From assembly GCF_031880315.1 (NCBI RefSeq), contig NZ_CP134771.1, positions 1,550,001 to 1,614,000 of the forward strand: a DNA stretch of 64,000 nucleotides. The letters are read 5' to 3'. Position numbers and translations under genes: made by a program. Of this stretch, positions 19,221 through 30,522 are shown piece by piece. How positions within the stretch are numbered: position 1 is the stretch's first letter; every line of letters starts with the position of its first letter. Under the pieces are notes generated by a model. That model was not told the origin of the DNA, did no database searches, and saw only the letters and a list, made by a program, of their open reading frames with translations. The stretch comes from Pseudomonas baltica (GTDB lineage: Bacteria > Pseudomonadota > Gammaproteobacteria > Pseudomonadales > Pseudomonadaceae).

Positions 19221-21563
19221 ATGCCCACACCTCTATTTCCATTCGTCGACACTTGCGACGCCGACGCCCCCAGCCTGCTGGAGCGAAAGGCGCGCGGCGA
19301 GCACGATATCGCCACGATAATCGACCGCCCGGCACCGCAGCCCTTGAGCTGGCATTGGGACCTGGACAGCGGGCAGATCATCGACACCCGTATTCGCGAG
19401 CGTAGCGTGAGCTATCAGGATGCCGACGGTGCCAATCGACACGTGGTCGGCAATCTGTCGAGCATCAGCCAGCAAATTGAACGTGAACAGCGCCTGGTGC
19501 ACTCCGAAGAGAAGTTCTCGAGCCTGTTCCAGGCCTGCCCGGATCCGATCTGCGTGACCCGCCTGAGCGACGGGGTGTTCATCGAGATCAACTCCAAATT
19601 CACCCAGACCTTCGGCTGGACGACCAAACAGATCATTGGCCATACCGCCCGTGAAGCGGGCTTCTGGGCCAACGACGACTTCCACGAACAGCGCATGCAG
19701 CAGTTCATGCGCGACCAGTCGCTCGATCAACTGACCATCACCGTGCACAGCCGCTATGGCCGCGCCCTCACCTGCCTGGTGTCGAGCAGCATGATCCGTG
19801 TCGGCGGCTACTCGTGCCTGGTCACTACCTTGCGCGACGTGACCAAGCAACAACGGGCCGAAGCCGCCTTGAAAGCCAGCGAAGAGAAATTCGCCAAGGC
19901 CTTTCACTCCAGCCCCGACGCCATCACCATCATCAACAAGGCCAACGGCCGCTACCTGGAGGTGAACGACGGGTTTTGCCGCTTGACCGGCTATCGCGCC
20001 GAGGATGTGCTGGGGCGCAAAGTGGACGATGTACCGATCTGGGCCGACGAACGGCAGTACGAACGGCTGATCATCGCTGTCGAGGACAGCGGCCGCGTGC
20101 TGCACCATGAAATGCTTGGGCGCACGCGCCAGGGGCAACTGATCACCGTCGAGGTGTCGGTCGAAACCATCATCCTCGATGAAAAGCCCTGCCTGCTGAG
20201 CACGTCCCGCGATGTCAGCCAGTTGCGCAACGCCCAGGCGCAGATTCGTCATCTGGCGTATCACGACTCACTCACCAACCTGCCCAACCGCGCCATGCTG
20301 ATGGAACGCCTGAGCTACCACATCGGCCAACTCAAGCAGCTCAATCAGCGCGGCGCCCTGCTGTTCCTCGACCTCGACAACTTCAAGCACATCAACGATT
20401 CGCTGGGCCACCCGGTCGGTGACTCGGTGCTGAAAATCGTCACCGCTCGCCTCGAGGCTTCGGTGCACATGGAGGACACCGTGGCGCGCCTGGGCGGCGA
20501 CGAGTTCGTAGTGCTGATCACGGGCCTCAAGGGCACGCGCCGCGAGGTTACCGCACAGGTGCGCCGTACCGCCGACGAATTTCGCCAACTGCTGGCGCAA
20601 CCGATGTCGCTGGACAGCCATCGGCTGCAGGTGACCCCGAGCATCGGCATCGCCTTGATCCCTGATCATGGCTCGACCCCGGCAGACGTGCTCAAACGGG
20701 CCGACATCGCCCTGTATCGGGCCAAGGATGCCGGGCGCAACACCACGCAGCTGTTTCACAGCTCGATGCAGAAAGCCGCCGTCGAACGCCTGCGCATGGA
20801 GAACGACCTGCGCATGGCCCTGGCCCGCAACGAGCTGCAGCTCAATTTTCAGCCGCAGGTGGATGCCCGTTGCGAGCGCATCGTCGGCGCCGAGGTACTG
20901 CTGCGCTGGCTCCATCCGGAACTGGGCATGCAGCCACCAGTGCTATTCATCCAGGTGCTGGAAGAAAGCGGGATGATTCTCGAGGTCGGCAGCTGGATCC
21001 TCGAGGAAGCCTGTCGCGCCGCTGCGCTATTGCTGCAGGAAGGCTTGATCGACCCCGCCACCTTCAGCCTGTGCGTGAATATCAGCCCGCGACAGTTTCG
21101 CCAGAATGACTTCGTCGAGCGGGTGCTGCTGAGCCTGAGCACCCATGCCGTGCCCTGTCGCGTGCTGAAGCTGGAGATTACCGAAGGCATCGTGATTCAG
21201 GATCTGGACGACACCATCGCCAAGATGCATGCCCTCAAGAAGCTGGGGGTAAGTTTTGCGATGGACGACTTCGGCACCGGCTATTCCTCACTGACTTACC
21301 TCAAGCGCCTGCCGGTGGATGCCTTGAAGATCGATCAGTCCTTCGTGCGCGATGCGGCGGATGACCCCAACGATGCTGAAATCGTCCGCGCCATCGTCGC
21401 CATGGCCCATAGCCTTGAACTGACGGTCATCGCCGAGGGCGTCGAGGCGTCGCATCAACTGGAGTTCCTGCAGGGGCTGGGCTGCCACTTGTATCAGGGT
21501 TATCTGCATAGCCAGCCGCTGTCGCTGCGGGCATTTCGCGAGATGTTGCTGGCCGAGAGTTGA
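19221..21563 (+). CDS. PAS-PAS-GGDEF-EAL cyclic-di-GMP protein
   Basis: A cytoplasmic sensor of 780 residues for c-di-GMP turnover; no membrane segment is visible. Order: N-terminal region (1-95), PAS (about 98-215), PAS (about 222-340), GGDEF (about 345-505), EAL (about 520-775). The diguanylate cyclase motif GGDEF is intact at 425-429. In the phosphodiesterase domain the signature reads EVL (558-560) instead of EAL. The other active-site stretches are present: NISPRQF, LEITEG, MDDFGTGYSSL, LKIDQSF and AEGVE. Both activities are therefore possible. It follows the lysR gene by 63 bases on the same strand. Confidence 0.93.
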   Translation: MPTPLFPFVDTCDADAPSLLERKARGEHDIATIIDRPAPQPLSWHWDLDSGQIIDTRIRERSVSYQDADGANRHVVGNLSSISQQIEREQRLVHSEEKFSSLFQACPDPICVTRLSDGVFIEINSKFTQTFGWTTKQIIGHTAREAGFWANDDFHEQRMQQFMRDQSLDQLTITVHSRYGRALTCLVSSSMIRVGGYSCLVTTLRDVTKQQRAEAALKASEEKFAKAFHSSPDAITIINKANGRYLEVNDGFCRLTGYRAEDVLGRKVDDVPIWADERQYERLIIAVEDSGRVLHHEMLGRTRQGQLITVEVSVETIILDEKPCLLSTSRDVSQLRNAQAQIRHLAYHDSLTNLPNRAMLMERLSYHIGQLKQLNQRGALLFLDLDNFKHINDSLGHPVGDSVLKIVTARLEASVHMEDTVARLGGDEFVVLITGLKGTRREVTAQVRRTADEFRQLLAQPMSLDSHRLQVTPSIGIALIPDHGSTPADVLKRADIALYRAKDAGRNTTQLFHSSMQKAAVERLRMENDLRMALARNELQLNFQPQVDARCERIVGAEVLLRWLHPELGMQPPVLFIQVLEESGMILEVGSWILEEACRAAALLLQEGLIDPATFSLCVNISPRQFRQNDFVERVLLSLSTHAVPCRVLKLEITEGIVIQDLDDTIAKMHALKKLGVSFAMDDFGTGYSSLTYLKRLPVDALKIDQSFVRDAADDPNDAEIVRAIVAMAHSLELTVIAEGVEASHQLEFLQGLGCHLYQGYLHSQPLSLRAFREMLLAES

Positions 21564-21589
21564 GTGTTGCCGCAAGAGGCACCTGTGGG

Positions 21590-21613
21590 AGCAGAGCCTG
21601 CTCGCGAGGGGGC
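21590..21613. repeat. REP-like fragment
   Basis: CCTGTGGGAGCAGAGCCTGCTCGCGAG, a single REP unit, lies between the convergent ends of the GGDEF-EAL gene and dusC. Confidence 0.55.
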
Positions 21614-21664
21614 CATGCGCATCACCAGCGTATCCAGGGGTGCCCAAGCCACTGAAATCGCGGT

Positions 21665-22624
21665 TCAGGCTGCGTCGCTGCGCTCGACACCAACCAATCG
21701 ATCGATATGGGTCAATTCGGTTTCGCGGCGCAGCACGTCGAACATCGCCACCGCCTCGGGGTAGGTGCGGGTCAACATCGCCAGCCACTGTTTGAGCCGC
21801 CCCGGTGCCTGACGCGGCGTGAGCTGGGCCACCGCTTGCAGCCAGAAGTCCTGGATCAACGGCAACAGCTGCGACCAGGTCATGTCCGGCAGCTCGATGC
21901 CCTGGGCGGCGGCGACGATCTGCCGAGCCAGATCAGGGCGCGACACCAGGCCTCGGCCAAGCATGAAGTCCTTGGCACCGCTGACTTCACGGCAGCGGCG
22001 CCAATCGTCGACTGTCCAGATGTCGCCATTGGCGAATACCGGCACCTTGACCACTTCCTGCACCTTGGCCACCCACTCCCAATGCGCCGGCGGCTTGTAG
22101 CCTTCGACCTTGGTGCGCGCGTGCACGACGATCTGTTCGGCGCCGCCTTCGGCCAGCGCCGTGGCGCATACCAGGGCGACATCCGGACTGTCGAAACCCA
22201 GGCGCATCTTGGCGGTCACCGGGATATGCGCCGGAGTGGCGCGGCGCACTTCGCGCAGGATCGCGTGCAGCAGCTCTGGCTCCTTGAGCAGCACCGCGCC
22301 GCCGCGGGACTTGTTGACGGTCTTGGCCGGGCAGCCGAAGTTCAGGTCGATGGCCGGCGCCCCCAGCTCGCAGGCCAGTGCGGCGTTTTCGCCCAGCAGC
22401 ACCGGATCGGAGCCCAGCAATTGCACACGCAGCGGCACGCCCGACGCGGTTTTTGCGCCGTGCTGCAACTCGGGGCCGAACTTGATGAACTGACTGGGCG
22501 GCAACAGGCGGTCGTTGACGCGAATGAATTCGGTCACGCACCAGTCCAGCCCGCCGACGCGGGTAAGGACGTCGCGCATGATGTCATCGACCAGGCCTTC
22601 CATGGGCGCCAAGGCTATTTGCAT
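21665..22624 (-). CDS. dusC: tRNA-dihydrouridine(16) synthase
   Basis: An FMN-dependent TIM-barrel enzyme of 319 residues that reduces U16 in t[20 protein letters not shown] at the N-terminus distinguishes the DusC branch. The catalytic cysteine is in [21 protein letters not shown] near residue 98. Flavin/tRNA-binding motifs [17 protein letters not shown] and ANGDIWT follow in order. Length fits DusC. Confidence 0.94.
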   Translation of the reverse strand: MQIALAPMEGLVDDIMRDVLTRVGGLDWCVTEFIRVNDRLLPPSQFIKFGPELQHGAKTASGVPLRVQLLGSDPVLLGENAALACELGAPAIDLNFGCPAKTVNKSRGGAVLLKEPELLHAILREVRRATPAHIPVTAKMRLGFDSPDVALVCATALAEGGAEQIVVHARTKVEGYKPPAHWEWVAKVQEVVKVPVFANGDIWTVDDWRRCREVSGAKDFMLGRGLVSRPDLARQIVAAAQGIELPDMTWSQLLPLIQDFWLQAVAQLTPRQAPGRLKQWLAMLTRTYPEAVAMFDVLRRETELTHIDRLVGVERSDAA

Positions 22625-22688
22625 AGGGAACGGTGTCTCGAAAAAGGGCGCGGCATTGTAGCCTGAAATTTTATAGTGATGCTGGTGA

Positions 22689-22773
22689 CCTCTTCGCGGG
22701 CAAGCCTTGCTCCCACAGGTCTAGGACTCAGGATCGGCTTGCACTGTAGGAGCAAGGCTTGCCCGCGAAGAGG
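22689..22773. repeat. REP pair (BIME)
   Basis: Two 30-bp REP units face each other: CCTCTTCGCGGGCAAGCC... (22689-22718) and its reverse complement (22744-22773), with one mismatch, separated by 25 bases. They lie between the thioesterase gene and the start of dusC. Confidence 0.85.
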
Positions 22774-22800
22774 CCGGTATTGGCGACGAATCACTCCAGC

Positions 22801-23235
22801 TCAGGCGGATTGCAAAGCCGGCGCATAGCCTTCGATAAACTCGGCAGGCATGCGCTTGGGCTTGCCCGTGGACAACTCGATGCAGACGAAGGTGGTTTGC
22901 GCGCGCAGCAGCGTCACGCCGTCACTGGGGCGGGTCAGCTGAAAACGTCGTTGCATTTTCAGGCGTTGATCCCAATCGACGATCCAGGTTGCCAGCACCA
23001 GTTGGTCGTCCTCATAGGCGGCGGCCAGGTAATCGATCTCGTGCCGGACCACGGCCATGGCGCGATCGAGGCGTCGATAGGCGACCAGATCCAGCCCCAG
23101 GTGCTGGGAATGGCGCCAGGCGCCGCGCTCCAGCCAACTGACGTACACGGCGTTGTTGGCGTGCCCGAGGCCGTCGATATCGTCAGCGCCGACGCTCAGT
23201 TCGATCGTAAAGGGTGTGGGCAGATCCCAATTCAT
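22801..23235 (-). CDS. Acyl-CoA thioesterase (4HBT/YbgC-like hotdog fold)
   Basis: A 144-residue single-hotdog protein. The active-site region reads DIDGLGHANNAVYVSWLERGAW (about residues 18-39), the 4-hydroxybenzoyl-CoA thioesterase family pattern of an Asp near GHxNN and a following Glu. It is expected to hydrolyse an acyl-CoA in the cytoplasm; the chain is unknown. I start at MNWDLPTPF (23235); the open frame extends 32 codons upstream without conserved features. Confidence 0.88.
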   Translation of the reverse strand: MNWDLPTPFTIELSVGADDIDGLGHANNAVYVSWLERGAWRHSQHLGLDLVAYRRLDRAMAVVRHEIDYLAAAYEDDQLVLATWIVDWDQRLKMQRRFQLTRPSDGVTLLRAQTTFVCIELSTGKPKRMPAEFIEGYAPALQSA

Positions 23236-23309
23236 CGCGGCTCTCACTTGGCTGTGGTCGACAAGGGCGCAGTGTAGCGAATCAGGGATGACGGTTTTTG
23301 CTCCGCCAG

Positions 23310-23347
23310 AAAAAACAAAAGGCCCATTCAATAATCGAATGAGCCTT
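23310..23347 (-). terminator. Terminator of the Glu/Ala tRNA array
   Basis: On the minus strand AAGGCTCATTC and GAATGGGCCTT pair (one G-U) around a short loop, followed by TTGTTTTTT. It lies 23 bases downstream of the last tRNA-Glu. Confidence 0.8.
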
Positions 23348-23369
23348 GGTCCCGCAGAGCGGGAAATCG

Positions 23370-23445
23370 TGGCGTCCCCTAGGGGACTCGAACCCCTGTT
23401 ACCGCCGTGAAAGGGCGGTGTCCTAGGCCACTAGACGAAGGGGAC
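23370..23445 (-). tRNA. tRNA-Glu (TTC)
   Basis: A 76-nt cloverleaf: acceptor GTCCCCT/AGGGGAC, anticodon TTC in loop CTTTCAC, T-arm GGGGTTCGAGTCCCC, encoded CCA. It appears identical to the copy at 23617-23692. Confidence 0.97.
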
Positions 23446-23487
23446 GCAAACCTTCATGCAGATCCGCTGACGCGAACCCTGGCAAAT

Positions 23488-23563
<76 letters not shown>

Positions 23564-23616
23564 GAATTTATCGCCCTGCGGCGGGATGAAGCCTTCACGC
23601 TTCATCCTTTTACAAC

Positions 23617-23692
23617 TGGCGTCCCCTAGGGGACTCGAACCCCTGTTACCGCCGTGAAAGGGCGGTGTCCTAGGCCACTAGACGAAGGGGAC
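23617..23692 (-). tRNA. tRNA-Glu (TTC), second copy
   Basis: A 76-nt cloverleaf with anticodon TTC and encoded CCA, the same sequence as the tRNA-Glu at 23370-23445. The spacer to the neighbouring Ala gene differs, so the copies are not a recent perfect duplication of the whole unit. Confidence 0.97.
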
Positions 23693-23762
23693 ATACCTTC
23701 TACCAATGATCAGTGTGAGACTGATCGGCGTAAAGTCAAACTTCAACGTTACACCTGGAAAT

Positions 23763-23838
<76 letters not shown>

Positions 23839-23998
23839 AAACAGTGTGTTGCTGTGTGGACGGGGCGCATATTAAGTGCGGACCGCTGGGCTGTCAAACT
23901 TATTTTGAAAAAATCTCAAAACAATTTACCGCGATAACAGTGACTTACCGGATTCCCCCTGCGGGAGTGGGCTCTGCACACTCCCGCAGGTCACTGGA

Positions 23999-25480
23999 TC
24001 AGCCGAGGGTAGCCAGCAGCTTTTCCCACTCCTTGTTTTCTTTCTTCGACACGCCGCCCAGCAGGTCCAAGGCTTGGCGCAGACGGAAACGGGTCAGGTC
24101 CGGCCCGAGGATTTCCATGGCATCGAGCACCGACACCGAACTCGCCTGGCCGGTAATGGCGGCGAACATCAGCGGCATCGCGTCACGCAGCTTGAACTCC
24201 AGCGCGTCGACCACCGCCTGGATAGTCCCGGTGATACGGTCCTTTTCCCACTGGCGCAAGGCTTCGAGCTTCCACAGGATCAACTGCATCAGTTGCCGTA
24301 CCTGGTCCCCGGAGAGTTTTTTGCTTTCAAACAGCTTCACATCCGGATTCACGCCGCCCGCGAAGAAAAATCCCCCCAACGGTGCGATCTGGCTGAAGGT
24401 CTCTACCCTGCCCTGCACATGGGGCGCGATCTTCATCATGTAGTCGCTGTTGAAGGCCCACTGCTGCACCCGTGTGGCGAATTCCTGCACCGGCAGTTCA
24501 CGCAGCCACTGGCCGTTGAGCCAGGACAGCTTCTCGATATCGAAGATCGGCCCGCCCAGGGAAACGCGTGACAGGTCGAAATGCTCGACCATCTCCGCCA
24601 GGCTGAACTTCTCGCGCTCGTCGGGCATCGACCAGCCCATGCGCCCCAGGTAGTTGAGCATGGCTTCAGGCATGAAGCCCATGCGCTCGTAGAAGGTCAC
24701 CGAGGTCGGGTTCTTGCGCTTGGACAGCTTGCTCTTGTCCGGATTGCGCAGCAGCGGCATGTAGCACAACTGCGGCTGTTCCCAGCCGAAGTACTCGTAA
24801 AGCTTCATCAGCTTGGGCGCCGACGGCAGCCATTCTTCGCCACGCAGCACATGGGTGATGCCCATCAGGTGATCGTCGACCACGTTGGCGAGGAAGTAGG
24901 TGGGCAGGCCGTCGGTTTTCATCAGCACTTGCATGTCCATGCGATCCCACGGGATCTCGACGTTGCCGCGCAGCATGTCCGGGACCACGCAGATGCCTTC
25001 GGTCGGCACTTTCATGCGGATCACATGGGGTTCGCCGGCAGCCAGACGACGGGCGACTTCTTCAGCCGACAGCAGCAATGCACGGCCGTCGTAGCGCGGG
25101 GTTTCGCCGCGGGCCAGTTGTTCGGCGCGCATCTGGTCCAGCTCTTCGCTGGTGCAGAAGCACGGGAAGGCATGACCGAGATCGACCAGTTGCTGGGCGT
25201 ACTGCTGGTAGATATCGCCCCGCTCGCTCTGCCGGTATGGGCCGTGCGGGCCGCCGACGTCCGGACCTTCGCTCCACTCGATGCCCAGCCAGCGCAGGGC
25301 GTCGAAGATCTGCTGCTCGGACTCGCGGGTCGAACGCAGTTGATCGGTGTCTTCGATGCGCAGGATGAATTCGCCGCCATGCTGTTTGGCGAAGCAATAG
25401 TTGAACAGGGCGATATACGCCGTGCCGACATGAGGGTCGCCAGTGGGCGACGGCGCGATGCGCGTACGAACGGTGGTCAT
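23999..25480 (-). CDS. gltX: Glutamate--tRNA ligase
   Basis: Class I aminoacyl-tRNA synthetase, 493 residues, that charges tRNA-Glu. The HIGH-type motif appears as [16 protein letters not shown] near residue 10, and the KMSKS-type motif as [10 protein letters not shown] near 245. The Rossmann catalytic core is followed by the helical anticodon-binding part. I start at [14 protein letters not shown] (25480), nine codons inside the longest open frame. It lies just upstream of two tRNA-Glu genes on the same strand, an arrangement that may link synthetase and substrate supply. Confidence 0.97.
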   Translation of the reverse strand: MTTVRTRIAPSPTGDPHVGTAYIALFNYCFAKQHGGEFILRIEDTDQLRSTRESEQQIFDALRWLGIEWSEGPDVGGPHGPYRQSERGDIYQQYAQQLVDLGHAFPCFCTSEELDQMRAEQLARGETPRYDGRALLLSAEEVARRLAAGEPHVIRMKVPTEGICVVPDMLRGNVEIPWDRMDMQVLMKTDGLPTYFLANVVDDHLMGITHVLRGEEWLPSAPKLMKLYEYFGWEQPQLCYMPLLRNPDKSKLSKRKNPTSVTFYERMGFMPEAMLNYLGRMGWSMPDEREKFSLAEMVEHFDLSRVSLGGPIFDIEKLSWLNGQWLRELPVQEFATRVQQWAFNSDYMMKIAPHVQGRVETFSQIAPLGGFFFAGGVNPDVKLFESKKLSGDQVRQLMQLILWKLEALRQWEKDRITGTIQAVVDALEFKLRDAMPLMFAAITGQASSVSVLDAMEILGPDLTRFRLRQALDLLGGVSKKENKEWEKLLATLG

Positions 25481-25573
25481 GGAAAGTCCCGCAGCTGTAT
25501 GAATCAAGGGGGCGGATGTTAGCAGGGGTTGGGGGGACGGCTCCAGACATGAAGATTTGCATCGAGCCAGCGG

Positions 25574-25680
25574 GCCTCATCGCGGGCAAGCCTTGCTCCC
25601 ACAGGCATGCACCTCAAGAGCGGGCAACTCTGTGGGAGCAAGGCTTGCCCGCGATGAGGCCTGCAGCCTTGCTCCCACAC
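25574..25680. repeat. REP pair (BIME) with perfect 31-bp arms
   Basis: Two 31-bp arms (25574-25604 and 25630-25660) are exact reverse complements separated by 25 bases; a partial third unit (GCCTTGCTCCCACA) follows to 25680. Read on either strand, the long stem would form a strong hairpin between uvrB and gltX. The arms match the 22.7-kb pair, the 39.4-kb copy and others here. Confidence 0.92.
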
Positions 25681-25688
25681 TCCCTGAC

Positions 25689-27704
<2,016 letters not shown>

Positions 27705-27768
27705 GAGGACCTCTGAGTGGCGACCCTCGCCCAGGCGACAAGGGGCAGGCAGCCCGACATCGGCCAAC

Positions 27769-27784
27769 CTGTATTTATAAACAG
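27769..27784 (-). promoter_or_regulatory. LexA (SOS) box of uvrB
   Basis: CTGTATTTATAAACAG fits the gamma-proteobacterial LexA consensus CTGT-N8-ACAG exactly, with an AT-rich centre. It lies 65-80 bases upstream of the uvrB start. The intergenic region 27705-28015 holds this box and the divergent promoters of uvrB and the aminotransferase; I see nothing else in it. Confidence 0.85.
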
Positions 27785-28015
27785 TACTTGTATCAAAGTG
27801 GTGCCGCTAAAGCACGCTTTCAAGGGGCAACCGGGCAGTTTTTGCCGGCACCTCGAAGGCGGGTGAAATAAATGGAAAAATTAAAGGTAAAACTCGGTGC
27901 AACCTGTCGCCGTGTTTCCCAAGGATCACTATACTGACTCCCCGTTCGTGCACCGCTCCAGTGCATTCACTCGAGCGCGTGTCCTTTATCATCCTAAATC
28001 AGAGCCACGGTCAAA

Positions 28016-29212
28016 ATGAGCCTGTTTTCCGCTGTCCCATTGGCACCCCGCGATCCTATCCTGGGCCTCAACGAAGCGTTCAACGCCGATACCCGTACCG
28101 ACAAGGTCAATCTGGGTGTAGGCGTGTACTGCAACGAAGAGGGGCGAATTCCCCTGCTGCGCGCCGTGATCGAAGCGGAGGCGACGCGTGTGGCCGCTCA
28201 TGCCGCCCGTGGCTATTTGCCGATCGACGGTATCGCCGCCTATGACCAGGCCGTGCAGACCCTGCTGTTCGGTGTCGATTCGCCACTGATCGGCAGCGCC
28301 CGCGTCATCACTGCACAAGCCGTCGGCGGCACCGGCGCTCTGAAGCTGGGCGCCGACTTCCTCAAGCAGATCAAGCCCGATGCCATCGTCGCCATCAGCG
28401 ACCCAAGCTGGGAAAACCACCGGGCGCTGTTCGAGACCGCCGGCTTCCCGGTGCAGAACTACCGTTACTATGATGCGACCAGCAATGACGTCAACCGTTC
28501 CGGCATGCTCGAAGACCTGCAGGCGCTGCCGTCCGGTTCGATCGTCGTGCTGCACGCTTGCTGCCACAACCCGACTGGCGTTGAACTGAACGCAGCCGAT
28601 TGGCAGAACGTCCTCGACGTGGTCAAGGCCAAGGGCCACGTGCCATTTCTGGATATGGCCTACCAGGGCTTCGGCGATGGCATCTACGAAGACGCCGCCG
28701 CCGTGCGCCTGTTCGCCGAGTCGGGGCTGAGCTTCTTCGTCTCGAGCTCGTTCTCCAAATCGTTCTCGCTGTACGGCGAACGTGTCGGCGCGCTGTCGAT
28801 CGTCACCGACTCCAAGGATGAAAGCAGCCGTGTGCTGTCGCAAATCAAGCGCGTGATCCGCACCAACTACTCCAACCCGCCGACCCACGGCGCCAGCATC
28901 GTGTCGGCGGTCCTCGCCAGCCCCGAGCTGCGCGCACAGTGGGAAGCCGAGCTGGGCGAGATGCGCCAACGCATCAAGGCCATGCGCACCGCGATGGTCG
29001 ACGCCCTGGCCGGCAACAGCGCCGGTCGCGACTTCAGCTTCGTCGGTCGCCAGGTCGGCATGTTTTCCTACTCGGGCCTGAGCGTCGAGCAGGTCGCACG
29101 CCTGCGCACCGAGTTTGGCATCTATGCACTGGACACCGGCCGGATCTGCGTCGCCGCTCTGAACCGCAGCAACATCGGCAAGGTGACCCAGGCGATTCTG
29201 GCTGTTCTGTAA
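28016..29212 (+). CDS. Aromatic/aspartate aminotransferase
   Basis: A class I PLP aminotransferase of 398 residues, closest by motif to the AspC/TyrB group: LGVGVYCNEEGRIPLLRAV, PSWENHRALFETAG and LHACCHNPTGVEL. The PLP lysine is in SSSFSKSFSLYGERVGAL near residue 246, and the substrate arginine is probably in the C-terminal RICVAALN region. It moves amino groups between glutamate and aromatic amino acids or aspartate. It diverges from uvrB, as the homologous gene does in P. aeruginosa. AspC versus TyrB specificity cannot be decided here. Confidence 0.92.
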   Translation: MSLFSAVPLAPRDPILGLNEAFNADTRTDKVNLGVGVYCNEEGRIPLLRAVIEAEATRVAAHAARGYLPIDGIAAYDQAVQTLLFGVDSPLIGSARVITAQAVGGTGALKLGADFLKQIKPDAIVAISDPSWENHRALFETAGFPVQNYRYYDATSNDVNRSGMLEDLQALPSGSIVVLHACCHNPTGVELNAADWQNVLDVVKAKGHVPFLDMAYQGFGDGIYEDAAAVRLFAESGLSFFVSSSFSKSFSLYGERVGALSIVTDSKDESSRVLSQIKRVIRTNYSNPPTHGASIVSAVLASPELRAQWEAELGEMRQRIKAMRTAMVDALAGNSAGRDFSFVGRQVGMFSYSGLSVEQVARLRTEFGIYALDTGRICVAALNRSNIGKVTQAILAVL

Positions 29213-29280
29213 CCGTAAGCGCGGGAGAGGTCGGGTGAAAGCTTGACTTCTCCTTAGCAATCAGTAACATGCATGCAAAT

Positions 29281-29356
29281 TCCGTGATAGCTCAGTCGGT
29301 AGAGCAAATGACTGTTAATCATTGGGTCCCAGGTTCGAGTCCTGGTCACGGAGCCA
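29281..29356 (+). tRNA. tRNA-Asn (GTT)
   Basis: A 76-nt cloverleaf: acceptor TCCGTGA/TCACGGA, anticodon GTT in loop CTGTTAA, T-arm CAGGTTCGAGTCCTG, encoded CCA. It marks the boundary between the core block and the accessory segment to its right. Confidence 0.97.
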
Positions 29357-29362
29357 GCTTTG

Positions 29363-29393
29363 AAAGCCCCATTTATTGGGGCTTTGCTGTTTC
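29363..29393 (+). terminator. Terminator of tRNA-Asn
   Basis: AAAGCCCC-ATTTATT-GGGGCTTT is a perfect 8-bp stem followed by GCTGTTT, seven bases after the tRNA. Confidence 0.75.
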
Positions 29394-29403
29394 TGGGGTA
29401 TCC

Positions 29404-29610
29404 CTAAGGATGCGCTAGCGGTATGGAAAGCTCACTGCGGAAAATATTTTCAGGATCAAACTTCTGTTTGGTCTCAATCAGCTTCTGCCGCTTGTCACCG
29501 TAATACAGCTCGAGCCATCGCGTATCGACCACCTCATGGCTATCGTCCGTATATTTCATATCCACATCTGGATAGTTTATGTAACACCTGGCCGAGCAGC
29601 GCTCCAGCAC
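29404..29610 (-). pseudogene. 3' remnant of a berberine-bridge-type FAD oxidase gene
   Basis: The 68 readable residues match only the C-terminal BBE domain of FAD-linked oxidoreductases: YINYPDVD, then LELYYGDKRQKLIETKQKFD and PENIFRSELSIPL, ending at a normal stop. The FAD-binding bulk (about 400 residues) is missing. Upstream the frame loses resemblance within about 20 codons and stops, and the space is taken by the next gene. This is a decayed or truncated gene lying directly against tRNA-Asn, which suggests a deletion or integration event at the tRNA. Confidence 0.8.
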
Positions 29611-29708
29611 ACATCCGAGACCTCCCAGCAGCAGACCTTCCCCCTAAAGATTCCCGCAGGGCTCCCGATACAGATTTATCCTCCTCTCGCCCCACTCCCG
29701 GAGCTTCA

Positions 29709-30086
29709 ATGCGTCTTTTGCCCTACCTGACCTTGTTGTCCCTGTGCAGCCTAAGCGCCTGTGGCTCGGCGATGGCTCCGGCGACTTCGGCGCAGACCGA
29801 CAAGGGCCCGGTGCTGGTCGATGGCAAGGGGATGACGCTCTACACCTTCGAGCGCGACAAGAACGGCCAGTCGCTGTGCAACGGCAACTGCCTGCAAAAA
29901 TGGCCGGCTTTACTGGCACCGGACGGCGCGCAGCCGCATGGGGACTGGACAGTGATCACCCGCCGAGATGGTGCCTTGCAGTGGGCCTACAAGGGCCAGC
30001 CGCTGTACACCTGGTATCAGGACAGCAAGCCCGGCGAAACCACAGGTGACAATGAGGGGGACGTCTGGCACCTGGCACGGCCCTGA
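29709..30086 (+). CDS. Small lipoprotein with Yx(FWY)xxD repeats
   Basis: A 125-residue exported protein. The signal peptide ends in a lipobox (LCSLSACG, cysteine about residue 18). The mature part carries two repeats of the secreted-repeat family: LYTFERDKNGQSLCNGNC with WP following, and LYTWYQDSKPGE. Homologues are annotated as conserved lipoproteins of unknown function. I start at ATG 29709, immediately before the signal peptide; the open frame extends upstream without similarity. Confidence 0.88.
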   Translation: MRLLPYLTLLSLCSLSACGSAMAPATSAQTDKGPVLVDGKGMTLYTFERDKNGQSLCNGNCLQKWPALLAPDGAQPHGDWTVITRRDGALQWAYKGQPLYTWYQDSKPGETTGDNEGDVWHLARP

Positions 30087-30150
30087 GCGTCTGAGCGTCT
30101 GAGTGTGAAACCTTCGCACAATCGGGTTTGCGACAGGCCAGCAAGGTTGA

Positions 30151-30522
30151 TCAGGAAGCGCACTGCTCGGGATAGCTGTACTCGAACACCCGTACCACTT
30201 CAGAGGCATGCCAGGAGGCGGCTGCAACACCATCCGAAGGTCCGGAAAAGCGCCCGAGGCGTTCGACGCATTCGAAAAAGCCAGGGCGCGGCAAACGGCT
30301 CGCGCCCTGGCTGATGACTAATGAGCTGCGAATCGGCTGCTCGGCTTTCGCGTCCAGGGAGGCCAGATGTTCAAGGGCTGCGGTCAAGGTCTGCATGGCG
30401 GGCGTGGGAAACTGCAAGCGCTCGAGCAGAGCACGATAGGTGAGCAGATGCCTTTGCCGACGGGCGTGGTCCAGCTCGCCCAACAAGCCATCCCATTGCT
30501 GGCGGCTGATACGCACGCTCAT
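30151..30522 (-). CDS. Conserved hypothetical protein paired with XRE gene
   Basis: I do not recognise this 123-residue protein with confidence. It is soluble. An N-terminal helical part (LTYRALLERLQFPTPAMQTL) is followed by SSLVISQGASRLPRPGFFECVERLG, which loosely recalls the small winged-helix domain seen in some restriction/HNH-associated proteins (a PGxGFF-like element). Its ATG overlaps the stop of the upstream XRE gene by four bases (ATGA), so the two are coupled. The layout, DNA-binding protein first and small basic protein second, would suit a toxin-antitoxin-like pair, but no toxin fold is identified. Confidence 0.75.
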   Translation of the reverse strand: MSVRISRQQWDGLLGELDHARRQRHLLTYRALLERLQFPTPAMQTLTAALEHLASLDAKAEQPIRSSLVISQGASRLPRPGFFECVERLGRFSGPSDGVAAASWHASEVVRVFEYSYPEQCAS

